From: Bradyrhizobium sp. LHD-71
Lineage (GTDB): Bacteria; Pseudomonadota; Alphaproteobacteria; Rhizobiales; Xanthobacteraceae
Assembly: GCF_031157255.1 (NCBI RefSeq)
Contig: NZ_JAVIFX010000026.1
Coordinates: 1-64,000, forward strand
DNA length: 64,000 bases
Reading direction: 5' to 3'
Made by a program: the position numbers and the translations under genes. Shown here in pieces: positions 34,505 through 42,982 of the stretch; position 1 is the stretch's first letter, and each line of letters begins with the position of its first letter. The notes under the pieces were generated by a model. That model saw only the letters and a program-made list of their open reading frames with translations. It had not been told where the DNA came from and did no database searches.

Positions 34505-36775
34505 TTAGAACTTCACATTCAGAGCGACTTGAGCGGTGCGGGGCAGTCCGAGCAGCCACTGGTTGGTGCCGCCGGACGTCGCATAGACCGTGTCGAACAG
34601 ATTGTAGATTCGGAGCGACAACGTCGTGTTCAGATCAGGCTTCCATTGCAGGCCTGCATTCACGATGTTGTATGCCGGCCGCGCGAGCGTGTTGGCGGCA
34701 TCCGCGTAGGTGCGGCCGACAAACTGTACGCCAGCACTGGCCGACCAGTTCGGCGCAAATGCCCATGTCACCCAGATGTTGGAGACATTTTGGGGTACGT
34801 TTACGGGTACATTGCCGGCGTAGTTTACCGGAACGCCGCCGACGGATTGCACGAAATCATCGTACTTGGCGCGCAGTATGGCGGTATTCGCATCGATACG
34901 CCAACCATAAGCGAGTGCGAGACCGATCGAAGCTTCAATACCCCGCGACGATTGCTGCCCCACCTGAACCGTAACGGTTGGTCGGTCAGGATCGCGTGCG
35001 AGCAGATTGTTCTTGACGATCTCGTAACCGGCCAGCGTCCACTCACCACGGCCACCCCAGAAGGACTGCTTGACGCCGATCTCAATCTGCTTGCCGTCTG
35101 AGAGCTCGAAATTGCGGTTCGCTGCCGACATGGTTATCAGGTTGCTGACGGGATCAACCGCGACCGAGTATTGACCGTAGAACGCAAGATCCTTGATCGG
35201 CGTATAGACCGCGCCGGCCCGCCAACTGGTGGCCGGGTATGATTTTTCAAAGCTGTTGGCGGGATTGATGTAATCGGTACGGACGACCGTTGGTTCGTCC
35301 TGCCGGATACCGCCAACCAGAGACAGCTGATCGGTCACCGAAAGCCGGTTCTCCGCAAATAGTCCATACTGGTGGGTGCTTGTGGAGAACGACGGCACCG
35401 TCCTGTTCGGGCTGTTGAATATGCCCGGATCGAAGTCGAACAGGGCGACCGAAGACGAGCCGCCATAGGGTGAGTTGTTGGTGTGCGTGAAGTTGATTTT
35501 GTTGACGTCAAAGCCGACGACGAGTTCGTTCTTCATCCCGAATATGTGGCCGCGGATGGTGGCGTCCATGCGATCGCCGATCTGTTCCTGATCGTGGAAG
35601 ATCTCGATGTAATCGCTGCGGTTGATGCGCTGCGTTGCAGGGCTGTAGACATAGCTTTCGATATCTCTCCAGTGCCGCTGACTGTTCAGATAATATAGCG
35701 TGTTTCGGATGGAGATGCCGTCGGCGACCTGCCATTCCGTCTTCACCTGATTCCAGCTGTCTTGATAGCGGATGTGGCTATCGATTGCGTTGTAGTTCTG
35801 GAAGCGCAGGGACTCGTCGAGCCTGCCGCTGATCAGCGGCGTGCCGAAATAGCGTGAAGGGCGGCGGTCGCCATAGTCTGTGGAGATTGTCCACGTGACG
35901 TCTTCGCTCTGCTTGATCTGGACTGCCGCATGCAACGCGACATTGGAGGTTCTGTCGCGGTCGACCCAACCGTCGGACAGGTTGGCCGTTGCCGCTATTC
36001 GATAGGCAACGTTCTCGCTGATCGGTCCGCCGCTATCCACCGCGACGCGGGGCGTCAGATTGGTGTCGAACGAAAGCTCAGCTTGGTTGCGCGGAAGCCA
36101 GAGCGGCATTTTCGAGATCACGTTGATCGCGCCGCCGATTGCGCCTTCGCCATACATGACGGAGGCGGGACCGCGCAGCACCTCAATCCGCTCTGCGGAC
36201 CAGGTGTCATAGGGAAAGGTGAGCGTGCCCGAGCCGACGTAGAGACGCGTTCCGTCATACAGCGTCATTACGGTTCCGTTGCCGGTGAAGCCGCGCGTGT
36301 TGAAGGACAGGCCGCCATTGCCCGGCGCCGGACTCGCCGTAAAACCGGTGGCGTTCTGCGTCACCGCATCAATCACGTTTTGCTGGCCGCGCTCGGCCAT
36401 GGTCTCGGCCGAGATCACCTCAACACTGGCTGGTGTCTGCAAGCGGGTCAGGCCCAGGCGGCTGCCCGTCGATGTGGTGCCGGTAAGATTGAGCGTCGGT
36501 GCCGCGAAGACTGGATCGGTTGCCGTTACCACCGGCGCACTGGTGTTGCTCGCGACGTCGCGCCGCGGGCGTGAGTGTCTGACATTGCTGCGGGGTGTAC
36601 TGCGGCGCGCGGCCGATGGTCTCGCTGGTGGCTGTACGATCTCCACAGGCTCGAGCATCCGGCCCGGCTGGGCGCTTTGCGATCGCCCTTCGGCGGGCAA
36701 CAGCAAGCAGGAAGCTGCAACGGAGAAAAGAAATGGATTGTAGCGTTTGAATGCAGGAAAGGTGACAAATGGCAT
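34505..36775 (-). CDS. TonB-dependent receptor (siderophore-type) under a cobalamin riboswitch
   Basis: A 756-residue outer-membrane receptor. A signal-like N-terminus (FLFSVAASCLLLPAEGRSQS) is followed by a variable Pro/Arg/Ser-rich linker, then a plug domain (TPASVEVISAETMAERGQQNVIDAV, FNTRGFTGNG, IEVLRGPASVMYGEGAIGGAINVISK) and a 22-strand barrel ending in LRIYNLFDTVY and QVALNVKF with the terminal Phe of outer-membrane proteins. The plug reads like ferric-siderophore receptors. The cobalamin riboswitch 110 nt upstream instead points to corrinoid or cobalt control, so the ligand may be a corrinoid or cobalt chelate. Confidence 0.93.
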   Translation of the reverse strand: MPFVTFPAFKRYNPFLFSVAASCLLLPAEGRSQSAQPGRMLEPVEIVQPPARPSAARRSTPRSNVRHSRPRRDVASNTSAPVVTATDPVFAAPTLNLTGTTSTGSRLGLTRLQTPASVEVISAETMAERGQQNVIDAVTQNATGFTASPAPGNGGLSFNTRGFTGNGTVMTLYDGTRLYVGSGTLTFPYDTWSAERIEVLRGPASVMYGEGAIGGAINVISKMPLWLPRNQAELSFDTNLTPRVAVDSGGPISENVAYRIAATANLSDGWVDRDRTSNVALHAAVQIKQSEDVTWTISTDYGDRRPSRYFGTPLISGRLDESLRFQNYNAIDSHIRYQDSWNQVKTEWQVADGISIRNTLYYLNSQRHWRDIESYVYSPATQRINRSDYIEIFHDQEQIGDRMDATIRGHIFGMKNELVVGFDVNKINFTHTNNSPYGGSSSVALFDFDPGIFNSPNRTVPSFSTSTHQYGLFAENRLSVTDQLSLVGGIRQDEPTVVRTDYINPANSFEKSYPATSWRAGAVYTPIKDLAFYGQYSVAVDPVSNLITMSAANRNFELSDGKQIEIGVKQSFWGGRGEWTLAGYEIVKNNLLARDPDRPTVTVQVGQQSSRGIEASIGLALAYGWRIDANTAILRAKYDDFVQSVGGVPVNYAGNVPVNVPQNVSNIWVTWAFAPNWSASAGVQFVGRTYADAANTLARPAYNIVNAGLQWKPDLNTTLSLRIYNLFDTVYATSGGTNQWLLGLPRTAQVALNVKF

Positions 36776-36884
36776 CTAAAAGCTCGCGACAACGTGGCAC
36801 GTCACCGCAAACTAAGCCTTCTGCTCCTCAACGAAGCAGAGTGACTTCCACCAGGACACCCCGCCCAATGTGCTCGCGTGTGAC

Positions 36885-37058
36885 CACGACTGACGGCAGG
36901 TCTCCTGGCTCGCGGGTCAGTGCCTTTCGCCGCCTTCCCGGGCAATGAACCCAGTGGCATTTGGCGAAGGCTCGCCGCTTACAGTTGCGGGGGCAGCTGC
37001 GGAACTGGGCTCACGCCCTCACCGCATTCCCATTTTAATCCCGAAGGAACCATCGTGA
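36885..37058 (-). promoter_or_regulatory. Cobalamin (B12) riboswitch
   Basis: Read on the minus strand the segment has the canonical cobalamin aptamer in order: GGTTCC-TTCG-GGA stem, GGGAA, GCGGTG, GAGCCC, the CCGCAGCTGCCCCCGCAACTG core, GTAAGCGGCGAGC, CCACTG, CCGGGAAGGC and the terminal B12 box GAGCCAGGAGACCTGCC. It ends about 110 nt before the TonB receptor start. Adenosylcobalamin binding should repress receptor expression. The match is close to the consensus. Confidence 0.96.
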
Positions 37059-37192
37059 TGACGATAGTTTTAGATCCGAAAGAAAGTCAACGGTGCGGGC
37101 ACGGGCTGACCGGTGTCGTGTCGCGTTATCCGCAAAGCAAGTGCTGTTTTTGCAACCACGCGAGCGAGTGTCACCTTGGCATCCGCGCGTAA
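37058..37192 (+). CDS. Possible 44-residue Cys-rich small protein
   Basis: An ATG at 37058 follows GAAGGA by nine bases and encodes 44 residues, MTIVLDPKES onward, ending with a Cys-rich part (CCFCNHASEC, then HLGIRA). It would diverge from the riboswitch and precede the CbiM gene. The Cys pattern could hold a metal, but no family is recognised and the length is too short for confidence. Confidence 0.25.
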   Translation: MTIVLDPKESQRCGHGLTGVVSRYPQSKCCFCNHASECHLGIRA

Positions 37193-37259
37193 CACGCTGG
37201 ATCGATTTGACCTGATCGCTCGATGGCACTCCGCCGGCGAGCGTAGTCCTGAAAGAGCA

Positions 37260-37305
37260 GTGGGACGACATTGTGTGGGACGACACGTCAGTTGCGTGGG
37301 ACGAC
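37260..37305 (+). promoter_or_regulatory. Three direct GTGGGACGAC repeats upstream of the CbiM gene
   Basis: The 10-mer GTGGGACGAC occurs exactly at 37260-37269, 37275-37284 and 37296-37305, with start-to-start steps of 15 and 21 bp, 155 bp or more upstream of the CbiM start. Such regularly spaced direct repeats suggest a regulator-binding array. Confidence 0.45.
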
Positions 37306-37459
37306 GTTCAGGAGCGGTCCTTCCGCCCCTGGATTTTCGTTGGCTCCTTCACTAAGGATCGATACGGTTTGGCCGCATCGACGAGTTTGTGTTGGCCAGC
37401 GAGCACTGCGATAGTGCATCGTTCGTCGCCGATCGCTCCGTACTGCAGAAGGACGCCCC

Positions 37460-38137
37460 ATGCACATTGAACCAGGCCTTGTACAAGAGCCCAAGATCAT
37501 TCTCAGCTATGCGACGGCGGCTGCGGCCGGTGCCTATGCCTGTTGGTACGCCGCGAAGGAAGCCCGGCAGGGAGGGGGCGCTCTGCTTCTGGTACGTTCG
37601 ATCATAGCGACCGCGTTCGTATTTGTTTTTTTCGAAGTGCTGCCGCATTTCTCTGCAGGCGTGTCGGAAGTTCACTTCATCTTCGGCTCGACGATATTTC
37701 TGCTGCTTGGGGTTGCCCCGGCCGCTTTTGGACTGGCCTTCGGTCTGCTGCTGCAAGGCATATTGATGGCGCCGAATGATCTCCCGCAATACTTCGTGAA
37801 TGTCACCACCTTGCTCGTGCCGCTGTTTGTCGTGAGCGCTCTGGCAGAGCGACTGATTGCGCGCGAAACGGCTTATGTGGACATCACTTACAAGCAGATG
37901 CTGTCGCTGTCGGCCGCGTATCAGACAGGCATCGTCGCATGGGTCGCCTTTTGGGTGCTGTATGGAAGCGGAGTCGAGGCTGCCAATCTAGAGTCGCTGG
38001 GTCGGTTTGCGGTTGCCTACCTGCCGGTCATCTTGATCGAACCGATCGCGGATGTCGCAGTTCTTTGGACCGCAAAGGCGTTGCATTCGTCGCCAGTCGT
38101 TTCAGTCCTTTCACCTCGCCTCAATCAAATGGGATAG
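37460..38137 (+). CDS. CbiM-type cobalt/nickel ECF transporter S-component
   Basis: A 225-residue membrane protein with a good AGAAGGA box. The N-terminus MHIEPGLV has the invariant Met1-His2 by which CbiM and NikM chelate the metal ion; the rest carries about six or seven hydrophobic helices (KIILSYATAAAAGAYACW, IIATAFVFVFFEVLPHFSAG, FIFGSTIFLLLGVAPAAFGLAFG, LLVPLFVVSALAERLIA). No CbiN, CbiQ or CbiO gene follows, so its energising module is encoded elsewhere or it acts alone. Its location back to back with a cobalamin-riboswitch receptor ties the locus to cobalt or B12 supply. Confidence 0.88.
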   Translation: MHIEPGLVQEPKIILSYATAAAAGAYACWYAAKEARQGGGALLLVRSIIATAFVFVFFEVLPHFSAGVSEVHFIFGSTIFLLLGVAPAAFGLAFGLLLQGILMAPNDLPQYFVNVTTLLVPLFVVSALAERLIARETAYVDITYKQMLSLSAAYQTGIVAWVAFWVLYGSGVEAANLESLGRFAVAYLPVILIEPIADVAVLWTAKALHSSPVVSVLSPRLNQMG

Positions 38138-38247
38138 AAGTCTGCCTGATTGTGGGGTCGACAAGCCTGCACCTGTACGTTTGTCGCTGCGTCAGGTGTC
38201 AGGTGCAAGAAGGGGAGCCTTTGAAGCACCCCGTTTTTACCGAATTG

Positions 38248-38310
38248 GCGCCCCAGCGTGGATGAAACTGATAACTACATCTTCGCTGGAGCACTATGAT
38301 ATCGCATTCC
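38248..38310. repeat. Dispersed degenerate repeat, copy A
   Basis: CAGCGTGGATGAAACTGATAAC and the following CTACATCTTCGCTGGAGCAC resemble segments at 49619, 50830 and 51732. All share GCGCC-CAGC, then GAAAC-GATA/G-CTA, then a TTTCCGC-like part. Confidence 0.5.
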
Positions 38311-38373
38311 GTTCTACGCTAACACCGCCTCAGATGGCACGGATCCCGCCACAAAACTGCGATTTGGGTACGC

Positions 38374-38720
38374 GTGGGCTGTCCCGGTGGGCGAACGGTC
38401 CCGTGCCTGACGGCAGCGGTGATCGACGCCTACCTGCCCGCTTTTACCCGGCTGGAAGCTGTCGACTATGGCATCAGCGCGGCGCAGCACACCAACCGCG
38501 GGCCGGCGACCACATCGGCGGTCCTCAGCTATGTCGGCAAGCCGATGACCATGCGGGACGGCAGGATGAAGATCGTCCATGGCTGGGAGGATACGCATGT
38601 AGAGCGCTATCCTGGTCTGGGATATCGTCTCTTCGGCAATTGCGACATTCCGGATCTGACGCTGTTCCGCTGTTCCCCGCGCGCTACCCGAAGTTTCTAT
38701 CCACGGCCATTCGTGCCTCT
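38374..38720 (+). pseudogene. Remnant of a saccharopine-dehydrogenase-like gene
   Basis: A frame from about 38398 reads AVIDAYLPAFTRLEAVDYGI, SAAQHTNRGPATTSAVLSYV, GKPMTMRDGRMKIVHGWEDT and YRLFGNCDIPDLTLF, recognisable from saccharopine-dehydrogenase-type NAD(P)-binding proteins as a central part. At about 38668 the homology moves to another frame (LFPARYPKFLSTA), showing a frameshift, and neither the N-terminal Rossmann domain nor the C-terminus is present. It is a decayed internal fragment at the left edge of the accessory patch. Confidence 0.65.
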
Positions 38721-38753
38721 AGCGTTCCCAGTCAATGTTTGCTGCGCCACTCC

Positions 38754-39167
38754 TCAGGCATTTCGCCTGGAGTCGCGCGCGGTGAATACCGTAGAGAGGC
38801 CGCTCGACAGAGGAAACCACCACAGGTCTATCTTGCCGTCCGTTCCGGCGGAGAAGACAGCGTCGCTGCCGTCCAGCTTCGCCGCGAACGCACTCGCCCC
38901 CATCACCTTGGCATCGATGGCAACCTCGTAAAACAGCACGATTTGCAGCGGCGCGAGCGCGTTCATGTGAGGGCGCAGCGTCTCGCACAGCGCCGCATGA
39001 GTCTGCGGAAGATCGCCGTCCACGTAGAGGAGAACCCAGATGACGATTTCATTGTACTGCGACTGCAACTCGCCAACGGCCTCCTTCCAGTGTATTCCGT
39101 TGCGTGATGCCAGTTCATTCAGCGCTGCCTTGGTGAGGAGCAGCATTCGCGCGAGATCGTCGCTCAT
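38754..39167 (-). CDS. Hypothetical protein in the immunity-like patch
   Basis: A 137-residue soluble protein; an AGGGAAG box precedes the ATG by three bases. It starts with helical text (ARMLLLTKAALNELASRNG, HWKEAVGELQSQYNEIVIW), has VDGDLPQTHAALCETLRPHM and ends with strands DAVFSAGTDGKIDLWWF. No family is recognised. It has no signal or membrane segment. Size, orientation among unrelated small genes and absence of enzyme motifs would suit a toxin-immunity protein, but that is only inferred from the surroundings. Confidence 0.6.
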   Translation of the reverse strand: MSDDLARMLLLTKAALNELASRNGIHWKEAVGELQSQYNEIVIWVLLYVDGDLPQTHAALCETLRPHMNALAPLQIVLFYEVAIDAKVMGASAFAAKLDGSDAVFSAGTDGKIDLWWFPLSSGLSTVFTARDSRRNA

Positions 39168-39444
39168 GGCTTCCCTATCGGCAACAGCTCCAATCTTAAC
39201 CCCTATACTATCAGTACATGAATTCGCGAAATTGCTGACTTTCGCTCGTCACGAAGCTCTGCGATCCAATCGCTGAGAAAATCGGGATATTCGTGAACCT
39301 TGAGTAGCATAATGGAAGGAATGCAAAGAACGTTCTCTCACAGGAAAGTTCTAATTCAGGCGGCTATGAGCAGTCTCGCCTGCACGTATGCCACCGACCT
39401 TCTCGCGCAAATTGCGAAAGCTCCCGAAAGGAGAAAATCAACCA

Positions 39445-40296
39445 TTGAATGCGTACGATATGGAGATGCTGCACCGTCGGGCAGAGAAGGGACCCGATTG
39501 TCAGGGCTGGGTGTTCGGGTTGCCACCGGGCATCACACCGCAGCAATGGCCGCTCGACCCGAACAATGGCTACCCGCTGATGCATGGCTTCACTGTGCTG
39601 CTGCCCGAAGACTACCGGGCTCACGGGCCGGAGATCGTTGCACTGAGCTTCTTCGGGACAGCGCCCGATCACAACGATGGCGCACCCTTCGAAATCGCCG
39701 GGCTGCGAGAGCAGGTTCTGGCGTTACCCGTCCATCCCCGACTTCACCGCTTTCAGGATATGCTCGATTGCGAGTATGCGCTGATCTTGCTGACGCAAAC
39801 CGAGTTTGACGGCCCTGCCTGCCTCCCGCCTAAGCCGTTGATCGAGACACCCCGCCCGCCGGATTGGATGACAATGGGAGCGGCTGCATCCTGCGTGCAG
39901 GAAAGCAGCCACAGTGTCCTCACACCCGAGGGGAGCTACATTGTTCGCGACCTTGGCGAAATACCGCCGCCTGATCTCGGCTATACCCGCGCCATTCGCT
40001 GGACTCCACGAAGAAGCGATCCCAATGCCGGTGTGCCGCCGCGGTGGAAATCCCTTGATGGAGATCAGGGCTACGTGTCGTGCTGGCATCGTCCTGAACA
40101 AGGCGGCAATTACAGCCTCCACGATTGGGCACGGGACCACGAGCTAAGCCACATTGGCGGCACGATGCAATCGGAAGATACCAGTCTCATGTTCAGCCCG
40201 TATTATATCGAGTTCGCAGATCATTTCGGCGGCTTCAACTTCGGGGGCCGTAGCGGGCAACTCGATTTCCGGGACATGCAGTTTGATTGGAACTAG
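39445..40296 (+). CDS. Hypothetical protein with YwqG/DUF1963-like C-terminus
   Basis: About 283 residues from a TTG at 39445 that follows AAAGGAG; an ATG at 39388 without a ribosome-binding site is the alternative. It has LPPGITPQQWPLDPNNGYPLM early, then SFFGTAPDHNDG, and ends with GGRSGQLDFRDMQFDW, the type of terminal strand seen in YwqG/DUF1963 proteins (usually GGxxxQLD...FDW). That family often appears as immunity to polymorphic toxins. In another frame just upstream (39321 onward) a signal-like sequence (HRKVLIQAAMSSLACTYA) ends near here, so the present N-terminus may result from a frameshift. Confidence 0.6.
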   Translation: MNAYDMEMLHRRAEKGPDCQGWVFGLPPGITPQQWPLDPNNGYPLMHGFTVLLPEDYRAHGPEIVALSFFGTAPDHNDGAPFEIAGLREQVLALPVHPRLHRFQDMLDCEYALILLTQTEFDGPACLPPKPLIETPRPPDWMTMGAAASCVQESSHSVLTPEGSYIVRDLGEIPPPDLGYTRAIRWTPRRSDPNAGVPPRWKSLDGDQGYVSCWHRPEQGGNYSLHDWARDHELSHIGGTMQSEDTSLMFSPYYIEFADHFGGFNFGGRSGQLDFRDMQFDWN

Positions 40297-40343
40297 TTTG
40301 GCCCTCTTCGTAGAACGTCGCGCAACTCCTAAAACCCGCTACG

Positions 40344-40766
40344 TCACATATGTTTGTCGCAGTTTGCGGGAACTACGCGACAGAGGATCGAGGACGCTAC
40401 GACCGCTGGAATACCTTTGTCCAAGAGGCCGTCATCAGCATGTGACCGGTTTCCGTCCGGCCTTAGACGGTAAAACTGCCCCAACATGCCCGACACAAAG
40501 AGGTCGTCGCCAATCTGCCTTATACGGCTTACGTAGCCGCGTCTTCTAGCGCCTTCCCGGCGCAGCCCCGCATCCGGCACCTGTTCGTACAGGTCATGCG
40601 GGAACTGTAGCCAGACCGCGCCTTCTTCCGACAAAGTGACGAAGAACGGGCGGTCCATGTCAGGGTGCTTGTATGAGCAGACGTCAATCAACACGTCGAC
40701 AACCACATCGCCACGCCAGTGGTCCTTCGCCGGATTTTGCGTATGAAGGACGATCAGCGTGGCCAC
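40344..40766 (-). pseudogene. Truncated relative of the propeller protein at 45138
   Basis: From a GTG at 40766, overlapping the upstream stop, about 140 codons follow. FFVTLSEEGAVWLQFPHDLY, then AGLRREGARRRGYVSRIRQI and GDDLFVSGMLGQFYRLRPDG match in order the N-terminal part of the protein at 45138 (ALSKHGEIEYTWPGG, GYTSSIREIDGVLHACGTGGQVYRRGQDG). The remaining propeller blades are absent and the tail is out of family, so this is a truncated paralogue. It is translationally coupled to the gene at 40754. Confidence 0.6.
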
Positions 40767-41227
40767 ATCGTGATCTCGATCACATCCGGCTCGACCGGCA
40801 CGCTGTCGTCCCGGCTGCCCTGAAACTCCATCCAGGCGATGCGGACCGCAACATCCGTGCTGTCCAGCAGGAATATCGGTCCGGCGGGCAGCGAATCGGG
40901 CATGGACGGGCTGGAAATAGCAAACTTGCGCGAGGGGAACCGGGCGGCGGTTGTCTCGACGCGCGTCCATGGATTGCCCCTCATCGGTTCTGCCGGGGCA
41001 TGGTCCGGCTCGGTATCGTAGATCGCGATACGGATGTGCTGCTGGAGACAACCCAGCGTATAAACCACAAGGCCGGCCGGCGGAACGAAGAAGCTGCGGC
41101 GCTCCATTTCGGGCGTTATCTCGACCGGCGGCGTGAAGCTCAGGTCATCACGGTCGATGAGGTAGAACTGCGAGTAGTCGGACTGCCATGCGAAGGCGGC
41201 CCAGCCGCGTGGCGACAGGAAACGCAT
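40754..41227 (-). CDS. Hypothetical protein, possibly divergent ComJ-like
   Basis: A 157-residue protein beginning MRFLSPRGWAAFAWQSDYSQF. The order SDYSQFYLIDRDD, then FFVPPAGLVVYTLG, then a run of beta strands to FLLDSTDVAVRIAWMEF resembles the layout of the ComJ-type protein at 43222 (SISYAQIAVFDLD, SVSFAIPDG), but similarity is low. No signal peptide. It lies in a run of minus-strand genes (42982 to 40344) with small gaps that could be one transcript. Function unknown; nuclease inhibitor or immunity protein is a guess from fold layout and context. Confidence 0.6.
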   Translation of the reverse strand: MRFLSPRGWAAFAWQSDYSQFYLIDRDDLSFTPPVEITPEMERRSFFVPPAGLVVYTLGCLQQHIRIAIYDTEPDHAPAEPMRGNPWTRVETTAARFPSRKFAISSPSMPDSLPAGPIFLLDSTDVAVRIAWMEFQGSRDDSVPVEPDVIEITMWPR

Positions 41228-41263
41228 CGATATGCCTCTTCGGTTTTGGCGCTTGTGATTGGC

Positions 41264-42313
41264 TCATAGATAGAGGGTGGAGAAGCGGTCGGGCAGGTCG
41301 AAAAGCTCCGCTTCGAGGTCCGGCTTTTCGGCGACCGATAAAAGCCATTGCAGGAACACATCCTCGGTCATCGTCGCCGCGAGAACCTCCAGCACCGCCC
41401 GGCAATTCGGTTCCGGGAAGAACGAACTCTCACCCGGGACAAGGTTCTCGAGCTTCAGGCAATGTGACCATTCCCAGTCGATATCCGGGTCGCCCGTGAA
41501 ATCCGGTGGTTGCCTTACCTGCCCTGTAAGCACGTCGTGCGCGCCGACGAACCAGGCGATCAACTGGGCGCGCCAGTAGGGACACGCGATGGAGAGGACC
41601 GACGTCATCCAGGGCCGCAGACTTTCTTCAGGCAGGTATTTGATGTTGAAGAACAAGGCTGCGGACAGATCACCGCTCGCATCGTTCCAGCCCCACAGGC
41701 CGCTCGGCCATCTGTTGTGCCTGCGCAGCAACGTGCCGAGGACCACATTGCCGTCCCGCCAGCAATTGCGATCCATGATCGTCCGGCCGAGCGTATTCAG
41801 GACGTCTTCCCGGAAAGCGGGGTAAGGCGCATCCGCAACGCCCGATGGATATTGCGTCATGAAGCCGGTGACAAGCAGCTCATTCAATGCCCAAATGTCG
41901 CTTTCGTTCGCGCGCAGCACGAGACGCGGAAGAAGGTAATGGAACCACTCCCGCCACTCGTCATAGGGGCCGAACGAGCTGGTTCCGCCGGCGATCTCCT
42001 CCAGCGCCTTCTCGAACTCGTTGACCGGAACGGCGTCGATATCGCCCATCAGGTTCGTGAACATGTGGCGTGTCTTGCTCATGAACCATGCCTCGCCCAT
42101 CGGCTTCGCCGGCCTCGGGAAAGCGGCGTGCATCCGCTCAAGTGCGGTGATGTCGGGACCTTCACCGGGTCGCCAGCGAAAAGCGTTGCCGATCAAAAGT
42201 TCTCTTTCCTGCATGTGCTTGCCGGTATCCGGCGGATCAGCGAAGAAATACAACCGAGCGGGCGATGCGCAATCGTTGGTCCAACGCTCTCCAGGCGCGG
42301 CGGGCGGAGCCAT
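41264..42313 (-). CDS. Hypothetical 349-residue protein
   Basis: A soluble, Trp- and acid-rich protein with blocks NAFRWRPGEGPDITALERMH, LEEIAGGTSSFGPYDEWREW, NRWPSGLWGWNDASGDLSA and ACPYWRAQLIAWFVGAHDVL. The repeated Trp and helical text suggest an all-helical fold. No family was recognised and there are no signal or membrane segments. It starts 15 bp after the stop of the SUKH-like gene and ends 36 bp before the next gene, so it is part of the minus-strand cassette. Residue 34 onward (MQERELLIGNAF) could be an alternative start. Confidence 0.65.
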   Translation of the reverse strand: MAPPAAPGERWTNDCASPARLYFFADPPDTGKHMQERELLIGNAFRWRPGEGPDITALERMHAAFPRPAKPMGEAWFMSKTRHMFTNLMGDIDAVPVNEFEKALEEIAGGTSSFGPYDEWREWFHYLLPRLVLRANESDIWALNELLVTGFMTQYPSGVADAPYPAFREDVLNTLGRTIMDRNCWRDGNVVLGTLLRRHNRWPSGLWGWNDASGDLSAALFFNIKYLPEESLRPWMTSVLSIACPYWRAQLIAWFVGAHDVLTGQVRQPPDFTGDPDIDWEWSHCLKLENLVPGESSFFPEPNCRAVLEVLAATMTEDVFLQWLLSVAEKPDLEAELFDLPDRFSTLYL

Positions 42314-42328
42314 GCAAGCGCGGGCCGA

Positions 42329-42982
42329 TCAGGCGTCCCTGTCCCGCTCGTCCTGATGCTTTTTGACCCAGCGCCAGAACGGATCGTTCGACGTTTCGGC
42401 GAAAGGTTCGGGAATCTCGTCCAGTATCTCCGTAGCCGTTTCGGGGATCGTGACGCCGTAGCGCCCGGTCAGCCAGGCCCGATAGGCCGCGTTGCGGCCG
42501 CCCTCCCGGGGCGGCTTGTGCGGCATGCCCGCGCAATCCCCGCTGATCTCCTCATAACCGATCGCCATTAGCCGCAGGAAATCGAGCGGCGTGTGGCCGA
42601 GGAGGCAGACGAGTCCTTCAGAGCCGAGATGCACGATCTGTCGGCCGCCCTGGTCATCGAGCCAGAAGGCGGCATGGGAGCCGTCGCCGCCGGTCCGCGC
42701 GAAGAGAACGAGCCGGTCCTCGATGTTCGGAACGACGTCACCGAACCAGTCATGTCCGTTGCCGTGCGCCTGCTCGGGCGTCGCGACCCGGAAAAAGATC
42801 GCCGTCACGCGATCCGATTGCAGGTCGTCGTTCGTGCCGAGCAGGCCGAGCATATCCCCCGGATAGGCGTCGCTCGGCGTGAAGAGGCCGTTTGCCTCCA
42901 TCCAGCCGAACAGCTCCCGGAACTCGTCCGGCAACGGCATCGCGGCCGGCATCCGGGCGGCCATCTGCTGCGCGTATGCCAT
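42329..42982 (-). CDS. SUKH/SMI1-KNR4-like protein (possible immunity protein)
   Basis: A 217-residue protein from the ATG at 42982, behind GAGGGG. The pattern LPDEFRELFGWMEANGLF, then VLFARTGGDGSHAAFWLDDQ, then GGRQIVHLGSEG and a TPLDFLRLMAIGYEEI helix follows the SMI1/KNR4 (SUKH) layout: helical start, strands reporting 'fully functional' core, then a helix. SUKH proteins are common immunity proteins against nuclease toxins. The C-terminal part (RYGVTIPETATEIL to the end) is an extra tail. It heads the minus-strand cassette. Confidence 0.65.
   Translation of the reverse strand: MAYAQQMAARMPAAMPLPDEFRELFGWMEANGLFTPSDAYPGDMLGLLGTNDDLQSDRVTAIFFRVATPEQAHGNGHDWFGDVVPNIEDRLVLFARTGGDGSHAAFWLDDQGGRQIVHLGSEGLVCLLGHTPLDFLRLMAIGYEEISGDCAGMPHKPPREGGRNAAYRAWLTGRYGVTIPETATEILDEIPEPFAETSNDPFWRWVKKHQDERDRDA

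Noticed and set aside
37352-37789. Minus-strand frame over the CbiM gene
   Set aside because: The plus strand carries the MHIEPGLV start, a ribosome-binding site and hydrophobic helices of CbiM; the minus frame has no such support.
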